DNA from: Calditrichia bacterium
GTDB taxonomy: Bacteria > Calditrichota > Calditrichia > RBG-13-44-9 > J075
Direction: 5' to 3'
DNA length: 64,000 nt
Assembly (NCBI GenBank): GCA_028284445.1
Contig: JANQRS010000030.1
Coordinates: 1 to 64,000, forward strand
Shown: positions 1-7,782 of the stretch, one piece after another
Numbering within the stretch: position 1 is the stretch's first letter
Layout: each line of letters begins with the position of its first letter
Notes under the pieces: generated by a model
Seen by the model: only the letters and a program-made list of their open reading frames with translations
Databases searched by the model: none
What the model was told of the DNA's origin: nothing
Translations under genes and position numbers: made by a program

Positions 1-100
1 TGGCCTTTCATTCTATCACAACTGGCCATTCTCTTTGAAGGCAGAATAGAACTCGACATTTAAGCGAATACGGATTTACACAAAATATCTTACAGTCTCT

Positions 101-346
101 CTAACAATTTACACTTATATCCTCAGCGAAGACTGAAGGTAAAGGGAAGTGACATCCACACTTTGCTGCAGCTCTTTTGATGACCACCGGTTTTTCAGTC
201 AAGGTATCAAATGACATTCCAGACGCGTCATCCAGCTCAGCTTGCTGATAAACTTCAGCTTTCTTTACCTCGGTGACGTTGACGTCGTTTGGAGCTGCAT
301 GTTGAGCTGTTGTTTCTTCTTCATTGTCGCTGGAACGCCTCTCCTC
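101..346 (-). pseudogene. Coding-like open frame without a start codon (possible frameshifted small gene)
   Basis: Reading the minus strand after the protease gene at 404, a frame is open for about 80 codons and stops with TAG at 101-103. It begins straight after an in-frame TGA at 347-349. The encoded stretch is acidic at first, then ends with a Cys-containing tail (KCGCHFPLPSVF, then a final Cys). The only ATG in frame is at 215-217, giving 38 residues with no good ribosome binding site. A better initiation signal (GGAG-like, then ATG near 327) lies in another frame, which stops after about 19 codons. A frameshifted or decayed short gene explains this best; chance openness cannot be excluded. 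Function unknown. The rest of 1-403 shows nothing recognisable apart from the hairpin at 362-391. Confidence 0.25.
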
Positions 347-361
347 TCAAGGCAGAACATC

Positions 362-391
362 CGTTGACCGATGATCGAAAACCGGTCAACG
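362..391 (-). terminator. 9-bp perfect hairpin just after the protease gene
   Basis: CGTTGACCG at 362-370 pairs perfectly with CGGTCAACG at 383-391, with a 12-base loop. It starts 13 bases past the stop codon of the minus-strand protease gene. There is no T-run after the stem, so it may be a weak or Rho-assisted terminator or a 3' stabilising hairpin. Confidence 0.35.
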
Positions 392-403
392 AACAACGCT
401 CAT

Positions 404-1411
404 CTAGAACGTAATATCCAAGGCATCAAATACATTCTGGGCGCGATTAAACACGGTAATCAACTCGCTGCCGGCAAAGAGCAGACCGACCATTTTGCCG
501 TCGTCTTTGGAGATGATCGCTGAGCCGCTGTCGCCACCGTCGCTCATGTCGTTGGTGATGACCTGATCCACGAAGAAGGCGGTTTGCTGCCCGAAGTTGA
601 CGTTAATCGTCACGTCGATTTGCTGCACCTTGCCGAAAGTCAGACCGGTGGTGCGACCACTTTTCTTGACTTCCATTCCCAGCGTCGGTTCAGCAATCTC
701 ATTGACCACGCCAATATCCAGGATTTCAGCCAGAACAATGTCTTCAATGGCTGCTGTTTTAACTGGCTTGAGACGTGTACTGCGGCCCATGGCTGAGGCG
801 CCGCCGTTCAGCAAATTGGCAATGGCGTTGGCAATATTACAGTCCGAACCACCGTCTTCACCTTCTACCGCGCGGGCAATCGCAGCATCAACCAGATTGT
901 CCGGTCCACCAAACTTGATTTCCACATATTCCGTTAATTCGGCAATTTGTTCCGTGCCGCTGTCGTGCGGACCAGGCTGCAGGATGCGATCTCCCGGAGA
1001 GCCCTGATTGCTATTGCCAATCACGTGGTTGTTGGAAAGAATGTGGTATTCGCCATTCTTGCGAACCCAACACCCGAGGGTGCCGGCAGTCACGCCGACA
1101 TGGCCAATGCTCATGCCACCGGGCACCGGACGAACCCGCGCGCGCGGGTCTTGCTGCGCCACAACTTTACCTGTTTCAAAGACATCGGTAACAAAGCCGT
1201 CCATAGTTGGGGGGATAATCTGTCCCTTGGAAAGTGTGGACGGATCCTGCTTTTTTTCTACATTGGCAATGATTGAAATTTCGTCAGTGAACTCACCATT
1301 GACCAGTTTGTAACCAACGCCAACGCCAACGACGTTCGGTTTAGCCATAAGGGCTTTGGTTGCGCTGGGCATGGCTTCACGTACGGCCATTAATTTACTG
1401 TTACTACTCAT
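404..1411 (-). CDS. Trypsin-fold (S1-like) serine protease, no signal peptide
   Basis: The 335-residue protein carries a chymotrypsin-type catalytic triad. The His is in LSNNHVIGN (about residue 129), the Asp in NLVDAAIAR (about 175) and the Ser in DGGDSGSAI (about 295). Spacing and motifs match trypsin-like peptidases. The N-terminal 100 residues (NVVGVGVGYK region) form an extension seen in bacterial proteins with a C-terminal trypsin fold, and no export signal is visible. The ATG at 1411 is preceded by GAGGAG at a suitable distance. Substrate unknown. It is transcribed alone, away from the repeat-rich spacer at 1412-1981. Confidence 0.8.
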   Translation of the reverse strand: MSSNSKLMAVREAMPSATKALMAKPNVVGVGVGYKLVNGEFTDEISIIANVEKKQDPSTLSKGQIIPPTMDGFVTDVFETGKVVAQQDPRARVRPVPGGMSIGHVGVTAGTLGCWVRKNGEYHILSNNHVIGNSNQGSPGDRILQPGPHDSGTEQIAELTEYVEIKFGGPDNLVDAAIARAVEGEDGGSDCNIANAIANLLNGGASAMGRSTRLKPVKTAAIEDIVLAEILDIGVVNEIAEPTLGMEVKKSGRTTGLTFGKVQQIDVTINVNFGQQTAFFVDQVITNDMSDGGDSGSAIISKDDGKMVGLLFAGSELITVFNRAQNVFDALDITF

Positions 1412-1648
1412 TTTGGCGCTCCTCTTCGACGTTTTTCAGAGTGTGGTGGTTGCAAGTCGTTCATACGCGGTGTTTATAGAAGAGATGCGGCTTGCAGCAC
1501 TTTTTCTTGGGATTTTGCAAATATAGTAGAAACGAAGCAAGTTGTTGATTTGCTCCAAATTTATTTTATACAGAGAGTTACGATGTTTTGACCGGTGAAA
1601 TCAACTTAATATATCTGCAAAGGGTGGATGAAACAAGGGTTTGTTGAG

Positions 1649-1676
1649 ACTGGATACTGGATACTGGATACTGGAT
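1649..1676. repeat. Tandem heptamer (ACTGGAT) x4
   Basis: Four exact head-to-tail copies of ACTGGAT lie in the spacer between the divergent genes at 404-1411 and 1982-2314. They are followed by a degraded copy (acttgatgctgg). The 1412-1981 spacer is otherwise AT-rich, with no gene seen. Confidence 0.9.
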
Positions 1677-1695
1677 ACTTGATGCTGGTCATAGA

Positions 1696-1756
1696 GGAAT
1701 GATGGAATGATGGAATGATGGAATGATGGAATGATGGAATGATGGAATGATGGAAT
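1696..1756. repeat. Tandem octamer (GGAATGAT) x7 plus a partial copy
   Basis: Seven exact GGAATGAT units run head to tail, followed by a partial eighth. This is the second of three different short-period arrays within 190 bases of the same spacer. Confidence 0.9.
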
Positions 1757-1790
1757 TTATCTTGATTGAGAAGAATATGAACAGAAATTT

Positions 1791-1838
1791 CAACGCTTCA
1801 ACGCTTCAACGCTTCAACGCTTCAACGCTTCAACGCTT
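1791..1838. repeat. Tandem octamer (CAACGCTT) x6
   Basis: Six exact CAACGCTT units are followed by a T-rich run. This is the third distinct array in this spacer, unrelated in sequence to the other two but of the same period class (7-8 bp). Confidence 0.9.
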
Positions 1839-1981
1839 TTTCTGATTTCTCGCTGCTCAGAGTTTTGGAATTCTTTCAGAAAAAGTACCGACCGCGGTAA
1901 GATTAAAGCGGCAGCAATGGAAAACATAGGCCGACACTGGTAGGTCGTATTTTTGAAATTTGACCATAATTGGGCATATTT

Positions 1982-2314
1982 ATGAGAGTAGCAACGATGA
2001 AGCAAAAACGATTTGCGTTACCGGCAATTATTCCTGCTATTCACATGGGACAAGGTGCCATATGGGTTGCTCTTTTCTTGGTTGCTATGGCATTTGCTGT
2101 AATAACAGTACACGTTCTATCAATTGCCCTAATTGCTTTGGATGTTAGTTTCGAACATTGTCTTCTGGCGTTGTTTGGTATTATTGCCGGCTGGCCGCTT
2201 GTCGTCATGGCCGGAGCAGGCACAAATGGTATCGCATTCTTTCCAGCGCTTGCTCTACACTTATACTGGCCGTTCAAACTGAGAAAATACCTGATGAAAC
2301 GACAAGAAAAATGA
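1982..2314 (+). CDS. Small integral membrane protein, unknown function
   Basis: A protein of about 110 residues with a short basic N-terminus (MKQKR) and roughly three hydrophobic segments: around IWVALFLVAMAFAVITV, LALFGIIAGWPLVVMAG and IAFFPALALHLYW. It ends in a basic tail (KLRKYLMKRQEK), so the C-terminus is probably cytoplasmic. The ATG at 1982 or 1997 could be the start; neither has a strong ribosome binding site. I recognise no family. It lies 40 bases before the DUF2207 gene in the same direction and may be co-transcribed with it. Confidence 0.55.
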   Translation: MRVATMKQKRFALPAIIPAIHMGQGAIWVALFLVAMAFAVITVHVLSIALIALDVSFEHCLLALFGIIAGWPLVVMAGAGTNGIAFFPALALHLYWPFKLRKYLMKRQEK

Positions 2315-2340
2315 TCCTGTGAATCCTGTTCATCCTGTCT
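2314..2340. repeat. Three ATCCTGT words at 9-base spacing
   Basis: ATCCTGT recurs at 2314, 2323 and 2332 in the gap between two genes. It is the same kind of short-period spacer word repeat as elsewhere in the window. Confidence 0.7.
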
Positions 2341-2356
2341 AAATTTAAGGTTTAAC

Positions 2357-4186
2357 ATGAAGATAAATTCCTCCTCGATTCTCGTAATCCTCATCGCCAC
2401 GGTGTTGCTGGTTTCCAGCCCGGCGATTGCCAAGAAATATTACATCGATCGCGTCAACATTGAAGCCCAACTCCAGAAAGATGGCTCGATGGAAATACGC
2501 GAATTTCGCACATACCGCTTTAGAAGCGGCACCTTCCGCTTTGCTTTCCAGGAAATTCCCATCAATCAAGGTGTCGATTACCTCAATTTTCAAGTATTTG
2601 AAGATGGAAAGCCGTACCGGGAATCTGATTCGGAAGATCGCGGCACGTTTAAGGTCACCCGAAAACGCAATAGCGTTGAAGTTCGCTGGTTTTATCGCGC
2701 CCGCAAGGAAACCCGTACCTTTGAGGTGCGCTACACAGCAACAAATGCCGTGAAAACCTATAATGATGCCGCGGTATTATATCAGAAATTCATCGGCAAC
2801 GCCTGGAAGAAGATGCAGAAGAATGTGACAGTCACCGTGCTGCCGCCGGAAAATATCTCGAGCTCTCAAATGAATGCCTGGTTGCATGGCCCGTTATGGG
2901 GCAGCTATGATCTTCTCAGCGGTGGTGGTATCGAAGCGCGGATCGCGGATCTGCCTCGTTACACCCATTTTGAGATACGCGCTTTGTATCCAACGGAGCT
3001 TTTTCCGACCGCCCGGCGGATCGATGACAATGTCCGTGCTGAAATTATGGCTGAGGAAGCAGCGGCGGCCGAAGCAGCCAATCGCGAAAGGGAGCAATTT
3101 TTTGCCGATGAGGCCGCGCGCGAAAAGCGCTGGGCCTGGGGTAAATGGGTGATGGCGATGTTGGCAATGGTCGGTATTTCCGGTTACTACGTTATCTATC
3201 AGATGTTTGGCCGTCGCCCGCCGGTAACCTTCCAAAGTGAATTTCAGAGTGAGATCCCGGAAAAGACACCACCGGCACTGGTGCAATATCTGACCGGACA
3301 TAAGCAAGTCGGCGGCGGCGCCCTGGTTGCAACGCTCTTTGACCTGGCAAATCGCGGTTTCCTCAGTATGGAAGAGTTTGAGAAAGAGAAGAAGAAGTTT
3401 TTCGGTGGTAGTGAAATTGTATCAGCCTATGCCTGGAAATTGGATCGCGAAAAATGGCGCCATGAATCCCAGACTCTGCTTGGGTTTGAACGATCTGTTG
3501 TAGAATTTCTTTTTAACGAATTGAGCGGCGCGGCCACGGATCGGATTGAACTCGACTATCTCAAGAAAAAGCAGAGCAAGATGACAAAGTTCTTTCATGC
3601 CTGGCAGAAAGAGGTGAAGGAAGAAGGGGAACGTCGTGGTTGGTATGATCAAACCAGCAAAACCGGTATGTATTATGCCCTGGGTTTTGGGATTGTACTT
3701 GGCGCCCTGGCACTGGCATCCATCGTTCCTTTCGGCCCCTGGGCCTGGTTACCGGGTGCCACAGCAATCGTTGTCACGATGTTGGCCTTCGCAGTTCAAC
3801 ATCGTACCGAAGTTGGTGAAACACTGGCCAGGAAATGGAAGGCGGTTTCCAAATATCTGCGTAAAGGCCACTTCCATTCCAATTCTGCCGGTATGCTCGA
3901 CAATGCCGCCAATTATTTTGTATACGGCCCGGTCCTCGGTGTGAGTGACAAAACTTACAAGGAATTGGCCGGTTTTATTCCTCACGATAAGCAAGCATAC
4001 TACGTGCCCTGGTATCACTCAACGGCTCATGGGCATGGATTTGCTGGTGTCAGTGGATTTGGCGACGCGGTTTCCTCAATGATATCTTCGACCTCAACTG
4101 CTATGAGTACCGCTTCCGGAAGTGGTGGCGGCGCCTCCGGTGGTGGAGGGGGTGGTGCCGGCGGCGGTGGCGGCGGAGCTGGGTAG
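2357..4186 (+). CDS. DUF2207-type membrane protein with Gly-rich tail
   Basis: A 609-residue protein with an N-terminal signal peptide (ILVILIATVLLVSSPAIA). An extracytoplasmic beta-rich region of about 200 residues (KKYYIDRVNIEAQLQKDG onward) matches the DUF2207 pattern of predicted membrane proteins. Membrane segments lie near residues 262-283 (WVMAMLAMVGISGYYVIYQ) and 438-485 (two helices). Between them is a cytoplasmic charged region (EEFEKEKKKFFGG). The last 25 residues are almost pure Gly/Ala/Ser, a common ending in this family. The molecular function of DUF2207 proteins is not established. AAGG precedes the ATG. Confidence 0.75.
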   Translation: MKINSSSILVILIATVLLVSSPAIAKKYYIDRVNIEAQLQKDGSMEIREFRTYRFRSGTFRFAFQEIPINQGVDYLNFQVFEDGKPYRESDSEDRGTFKVTRKRNSVEVRWFYRARKETRTFEVRYTATNAVKTYNDAAVLYQKFIGNAWKKMQKNVTVTVLPPENISSSQMNAWLHGPLWGSYDLLSGGGIEARIADLPRYTHFEIRALYPTELFPTARRIDDNVRAEIMAEEAAAAEAANREREQFFADEAAREKRWAWGKWVMAMLAMVGISGYYVIYQMFGRRPPVTFQSEFQSEIPEKTPPALVQYLTGHKQVGGGALVATLFDLANRGFLSMEEFEKEKKKFFGGSEIVSAYAWKLDREKWRHESQTLLGFERSVVEFLFNELSGAATDRIELDYLKKKQSKMTKFFHAWQKEVKEEGERRGWYDQTSKTGMYYALGFGIVLGALALASIVPFGPWAWLPGATAIVVTMLAFAVQHRTEVGETLARKWKAVSKYLRKGHFHSNSAGMLDNAANYFVYGPVLGVSDKTYKELAGFIPHDKQAYYVPWYHSTAHGHGFAGVSGFGDAVSSMISSTSTAMSTASGSGGGASGGGGGGAGGGGGGAG

Positions 4187-4196
4187 GCTCACTACG

Positions 4197-4335
4197 TTTG
4201 CGTCAGGGCCTTCGGCCCGTCAGCTCGCAAGCTCGCCGTAGAAGATAACTGGTTTTGTTCTTTCGCGAACGGAGTGAGCTGACGCGGCGAAGCCGCTGAC
4301 GAACCGCAGATTCTGACGGCCGGGACGGCCTAATA
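4197..4335. repeat. Inverted-repeat spacer between convergent genes
   Basis: CGTCAGCTC at 4218-4226 is the reverse complement of GAGCTGACG at 4276-4284. Smaller hairpins sit inside and beside it: GGGCC-ttc-GGCCC near 4206-4218 and GGCC-ggga-cGGCC near 4318-4329. The element lies between the convergent DUF2207 and LEA-like genes, so it could end transcription from both sides, but no T-run is present. It resembles a REP-like element. Confidence 0.5.
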
Positions 4336-4340
4336 CGAGC

Positions 4341-4817
4341 CTAGCGAGTACTTATTTGCACTTCTTCCTGATCATCTACTTCTACATTCATTTTGATGCC
4401 GAGAACTTCAACGGTGATATGCCCTGTATAACGCACATCCATGGTCTTTTCAGTGAATGCTGATAAGAGCCCACCAAGAAAACCCTGCTCACCCAGGAGC
4501 TTCTGCGGCGAAAAACGAACTTCCACTGGCACTTTGAACTCGCCACCGGCCTCAATTACAGATTCATCCGTCTGATTGACCTTGCCGACCCGCACATCAT
4601 TGACATATACCGTCAAGTCGGTTGATACCAATTGACAGGATACAGGATTGGGATTCTTAAACACGGCATCTCCAGCCAGGGTGACGTTATTGCCGCGCAT
4701 GGATATAATTTCCAGGTTTTCCATGGTCTCAAACGTCGGCTCACCAATCATGTCAGTTTGCCACATAAAGGCCAGTCCACCCAAGAGCAGTAATATCAAG
4801 AATAGAATGAAACGCAT
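4341..4817 (-). CDS. LEA-14-like (LEA type 2 / WHy fold) exported protein
   Basis: About 158 residues. An N-terminal hydrophobic segment (FILFLILLLLGGLAFMW) acts as a signal or anchor. It is followed by one beta-sandwich domain with the LEA type 2 pattern: the AGDAVFKNPNPVSCQLVST strand-turn with an NPNP motif, then VEVRFSPQ. Proteins of this type occur in bacteria as periplasmic or lipid-associated proteins of poorly known role. I placed the start at the ATG at 4817 because GGAGG sits just upstream; a longer frame to 4853 has no comparable site. Confidence 0.65.
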   Translation of the reverse strand: MRFILFLILLLLGGLAFMWQTDMIGEPTFETMENLEIISMRGNNVTLAGDAVFKNPNPVSCQLVSTDLTVYVNDVRVGKVNQTDESVIEAGGEFKVPVEVRFSPQKLLGEQGFLGGLLSAFTEKTMDVRYTGHITVEVLGIKMNVEVDDQEEVQISTR

Positions 4818-4924
4818 TGTCGCCTCCGGATTTGATCGCGGTAAAGTAACCATTTGAGAATGAATAGTGAAGCGATGAAAAATAGAGATTTGAGATTAGA
4901 AAAAGGGCAAACAACTCGTAGTAG

Positions 4925-5012
4925 GTCGGATTAGCCGCGGCAAGAATATGAAAATAGTATGAACTTAATCGCGGCGTAATCCGACGAATCAGGCCGCGTA
5001 ATCCGACGAATC
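4925..5012. repeat. REP-like imperfect palindrome (GTCGGATTA...TAATCCGAC) with an extra half-copy
   Basis: GTCGGATTAGCCGCGG at 4925-4940 is an imperfect inverted match to CGCGGCGTAATCCGAC at 4970-4985. A further copy of the right half (CGCGTAATCCGACGAATC) follows at 4995-5012. This resembles dispersed palindromic intergenic elements. Confidence 0.6.
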
Positions 5013-5020
5013 GTTATATG

Positions 5021-5242
5021 GAAACGTTAAAACGTTAAAACGTTAAAACGTGAAAACGTGAAAACATGAAAACGTGAAAACGTGAAAACGTGAAAACGTT
5101 AAATCGTTAAAACGTTAAAACGTTAAAACGTTAAAACGTTAAAACGTGAAAACGTGAAAACGTGAAAACATTAAAACGTTAAAACGTGAAAACGTTAAAT
5201 CGTTAAAACGTGGAAACGTGAAAACGTTAAATCGTTGAATCG
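5021..5242. repeat. About 27 degenerate tandem octamers (AAAACGTK-type)
   Basis: About 220 bases of head-to-tail 8-bp units alternate mainly between AAAACGTT and AAAACGTG, with sporadic variants (AAAACATG, AAATCGTT, GAATCGGT) more frequent toward the 3' end. It fills most of the 4818-5397 gap upstream of obg. The remaining bases (5243-5340) again consist of short repeated words (gtcattcgtcattcg, aatctccagtctccaatctcc). Confidence 0.9.
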
Positions 5243-5397
5243 GTACGGCGTTGAGTCGTCATTCGTCATTCGCCATTTGGTTTTTTCCAATCTCCAGTCT
5301 CCAATCTCCCGGAGACAATTAAAATTTCCCTGTTTCATCTGGAAAAATCCTTAAGTAACATTATGTGGCGTATGTAGATAAAGCGGATAGTGTTTCT

Positions 5398-6408
5398 ATG
5401 TTTCTGGATTATGTCAAAATTCATGTGAAGGCTGGTCAGGGCGGCAGTGGCTGTGTGTCTTTTCGTCGCGAAAAGTTCATTCCCAAAGGTGGGCCCGACG
5501 GTGGCGACGGCGGTCGTGGCGGGAGCATTATCCTTGAGGTAAATCCGCAGCTGCGTACGCTGGTGGATTTTCGCTATAAGTCGCAATACAAGGTGCGTCA
5601 CGGAGAACATGGAAAAGGCAGCAATCGTCATGGCCGGCAGAGCAAGAGCATTACCCTGCAAGTGCCGCCGGGAACAGTGGTACGCGATGAAGCCAGTGGC
5701 GAAGTGCTTGCAGACTTGACCGAAGACAAACAACAGTTTATCGTTGCCAAAGGCGGCCGTGGCGGTCGCGGCAATGCCCGCTTTGCAACACCTACCAATC
5801 GCTCTCCCCGTGACTGGGAAGTTGGTGAAAAAGGCGAAGAGCGCACGGTTATCCTGGAATTGAAATTGATTGGCGATGTGGGCCTGGTTGGCAAGCCCAA
5901 TGCCGGCAAGTCGACACTCCTGGCCAATATCTCAGCTGCCCGTCCAAAAATTGCCGACTACCCGTTTACAACGCTTCAACCCAATTTGGGCATCGTTCGC
6001 TACAAGGATATCTACAGTTTTGTCATTGCCGATATTCCCGGGCTGATCGAGGGCGCTCATTCCGGTAAAGGCTTGGGATTGCAGTTCCTGCGCCATATTG
6101 AGCGCAATCGCCTCCTCCTCTACCTCATTGATCCGCTGGATCCTGAGGTTGAAGATCCGCTGGATACACTGGCTGCCCTTCAAAACGAATTGAAGCTTCA
6201 TTCGGAAATCCTTGCGGAAAAGGCCGCTGCCCTGGTCTTGACCAAAAAGGACGCCTGGGACGATAAAGACTGGTGCGCGGAATTGGCCGACAAAGTTGAG
6301 CTGCCGGTCATTGGTATTTCTTCGGTTGCCAGAATCGGTCTTGAGGAACTCAAAGACCTGATTTGGGCCGAGTTACAAAAGCAAAAAGAAACTATGGAAG
6401 ATGCCTGA
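5398..6408 (+). CDS. obg: GTPase Obg/CgtA
   Basis: Ribosome-associated GTPase involved in large-subunit maturation and stress control. With the start at the ATG at 5398 the protein begins MFLDYVKIHVKAGQGGSG, the canonical Obg beginning. The upstream GTG at 5365 would add 11 atypical residues. The glycine-rich Obg fold covers about residues 1-158. Next comes the G domain, with P-loop GKPNAGKSTLL, switch region DIPGLIEGAHSGKGLG and the TKKD base-specificity motif. It ends shortly after the G domain, so the optional C-terminal OCT domain is absent. The ribosome binding site is weak. dprA follows closely. Confidence 0.95.
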   Translation: MFLDYVKIHVKAGQGGSGCVSFRREKFIPKGGPDGGDGGRGGSIILEVNPQLRTLVDFRYKSQYKVRHGEHGKGSNRHGRQSKSITLQVPPGTVVRDEASGEVLADLTEDKQQFIVAKGGRGGRGNARFATPTNRSPRDWEVGEKGEERTVILELKLIGDVGLVGKPNAGKSTLLANISAARPKIADYPFTTLQPNLGIVRYKDIYSFVIADIPGLIEGAHSGKGLGLQFLRHIERNRLLLYLIDPLDPEVEDPLDTLAALQNELKLHSEILAEKAAALVLTKKDAWDDKDWCAELADKVELPVIGISSVARIGLEELKDLIWAELQKQKETMEDA

Positions 6409-6474
6409 TTTTAGCATCCTATGAATAAAGGCCGGTCATCAGGCCGGTGGTTCATTCTATCTACGGATATAGGC

Positions 6475-7599
6475 ATGTCTTCCAATCCCGAAAGTTCCCT
6501 TAGAGATTTATTGTATTTGTTGACGGTCCCCAATTTGGGGCCCGGTAGAATTCGGCGTCTGGTATCCGCCGCAGGCAGCATCGAGCGATTGCTGGCTGCC
6601 CCATTTCAGGTGTTGGCCAAAATGACCGGCATGAGCGAAAAACGCTTTGCCCGGTTGCGAACAGCCGGAAGTTGGCAAGTTGCTGATGATCAATTGTCCA
6701 AAGCTGCCGCTGCTGATGTTCGCATCATGTCAATTTGGGATGATGACTATCCGGAGATGCTCAGGCAAATTCCGCAGGCGCCGGTTATTCTATTTGTTAA
6801 AGGACATCTGTCTCTTCAAAAACCCAGATCTTTGGCAGTCGTTGGTACAAGACGACCGTCCCATTATGGGAGGAACGTTACCGGGCGTTTGGTATCCGAT
6901 CTGGTTGATCATGGTTTTCAAATTGTCAGTGGCCTGGCGAGGGGTATAGACACAATTGCCCATCAGACGGTTGTTGACAAACATGGTCAAACGATTGCAG
7001 TGCTGGGATGCGGCATCGATGTGGTTTATCCGGCAGAGAACCGGGCCTTATTTCGTGCCATTCAGGATAATGGTGCCATTTTTTCTGAATATATGATGGG
7101 GACCGGTCCGGATGCCCCGAACTTCCCGCGGCGAAATCGAATCATTAGCGGCTTGAGTGCCGGAACGCTGGTGATTGAGGCAGGGGAGAGGAGTGGCGCC
7201 TTGATCACCGCAAATTATGCGCTGGAGCAGAACCGGGAAGTCTTTGCGGTACCCGGCAATATTTACCAGGCTGGCAGCATTGGTCCAAATCGTTTGATCC
7301 AGGAGGGTGCGCGTCTGGTTACCGGTATTGATGACATCCTTTCCGAGCTTGGCGGGATAGCGACCGGCCAGCAGGGGAGGGAAGAGCGAATCGTGCGGCC
7401 ACTGCCGGATACCTTATCTGAGCTTGAGCGTCGCATCGCTGTTTTTTTGCAAGACGAGCCAGTGCATGTTGATGCATTAGTCATGCAATTGGATCTATCA
7501 CCGGCCAGCATTTTGGCTGCCTTGCTGGGCCTGGAACTAGCGGGTGTTGTAACGCAACTGCCGGGAAAGATGTTTGTGAAGAAGTACTTGGGAATCTAA
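6475..7599 (+). CDS. dprA: DNA-processing protein DprA
   Basis: DprA/Smf binds incoming single-stranded DNA and loads RecA during natural transformation. The Rossmann-like core is clear: VVGTRRPSHYG, SGLARGIDTIAHQ, GCGIDVVYPAENR, NFPRRNRIISGLS, EAGERSGALITA and VFAVPGNIYQAGSIGPN. A helix-hairpin-helix-like region (LLTVPNLGPGRIRRLV) precedes it, and a C-terminal winged-helix module ends the protein. The ATG at 6475 gives a normal N-terminus; an upstream ATG at 6421 would add 18 residues with no family resemblance. It lies 66 bases after obg and is probably in the same transcript. Confidence 0.95.
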   Translation: MSSNPESSLRDLLYLLTVPNLGPGRIRRLVSAAGSIERLLAAPFQVLAKMTGMSEKRFARLRTAGSWQVADDQLSKAAAADVRIMSIWDDDYPEMLRQIPQAPVILFVKGHLSLQKPRSLAVVGTRRPSHYGRNVTGRLVSDLVDHGFQIVSGLARGIDTIAHQTVVDKHGQTIAVLGCGIDVVYPAENRALFRAIQDNGAIFSEYMMGTGPDAPNFPRRNRIISGLSAGTLVIEAGERSGALITANYALEQNREVFAVPGNIYQAGSIGPNRLIQEGARLVTGIDDILSELGGIATGQQGREERIVRPLPDTLSELERRIAVFLQDEPVHVDALVMQLDLSPASILAALLGLELAGVVTQLPGKMFVKKYLGI

Positions 7600-7760
7600 A
7601 TTCCAAATTCCAACAGAAAAGAATCCAAAGAAAAATCTGAGCCCGGATCATTTACTTTGGAATTTTTTCTGTTGGTTATTGAAGTTTCTCGCGCAGCGAG
7701 TGTTGGAATTTTTCCTGTTGGAATTTGGAATTTACGAGCGCAGCGAGTTTTGGTATTTAC
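7600..7760. repeat. Palindromic spacer element, copy 1 (CCAAATTCCAACAG family)
   Basis: Directly after the dprA stop, ATTCCAAATTCCAACAG is followed about 60 bases later by inverted copies (CTTTGGAATTTTTTCTGTTGG, then GTTGGAATTTTTCCTGTTGG and GGAATTTGGAATTT). The words CGCGCAGCGAG and GAGCGCAGCGAG accompany it. Two relatives lie at 11238 and 11841. Confidence 0.8.
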
Positions 7761-7782
7761 AAATAATACATGAGGTTAACGT

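Noticed and set aside
5021-5242. CRISPR-like array
   Set aside because: Units are only 8 bases, directly adjoining, with no spacers and no cas genes nearby.
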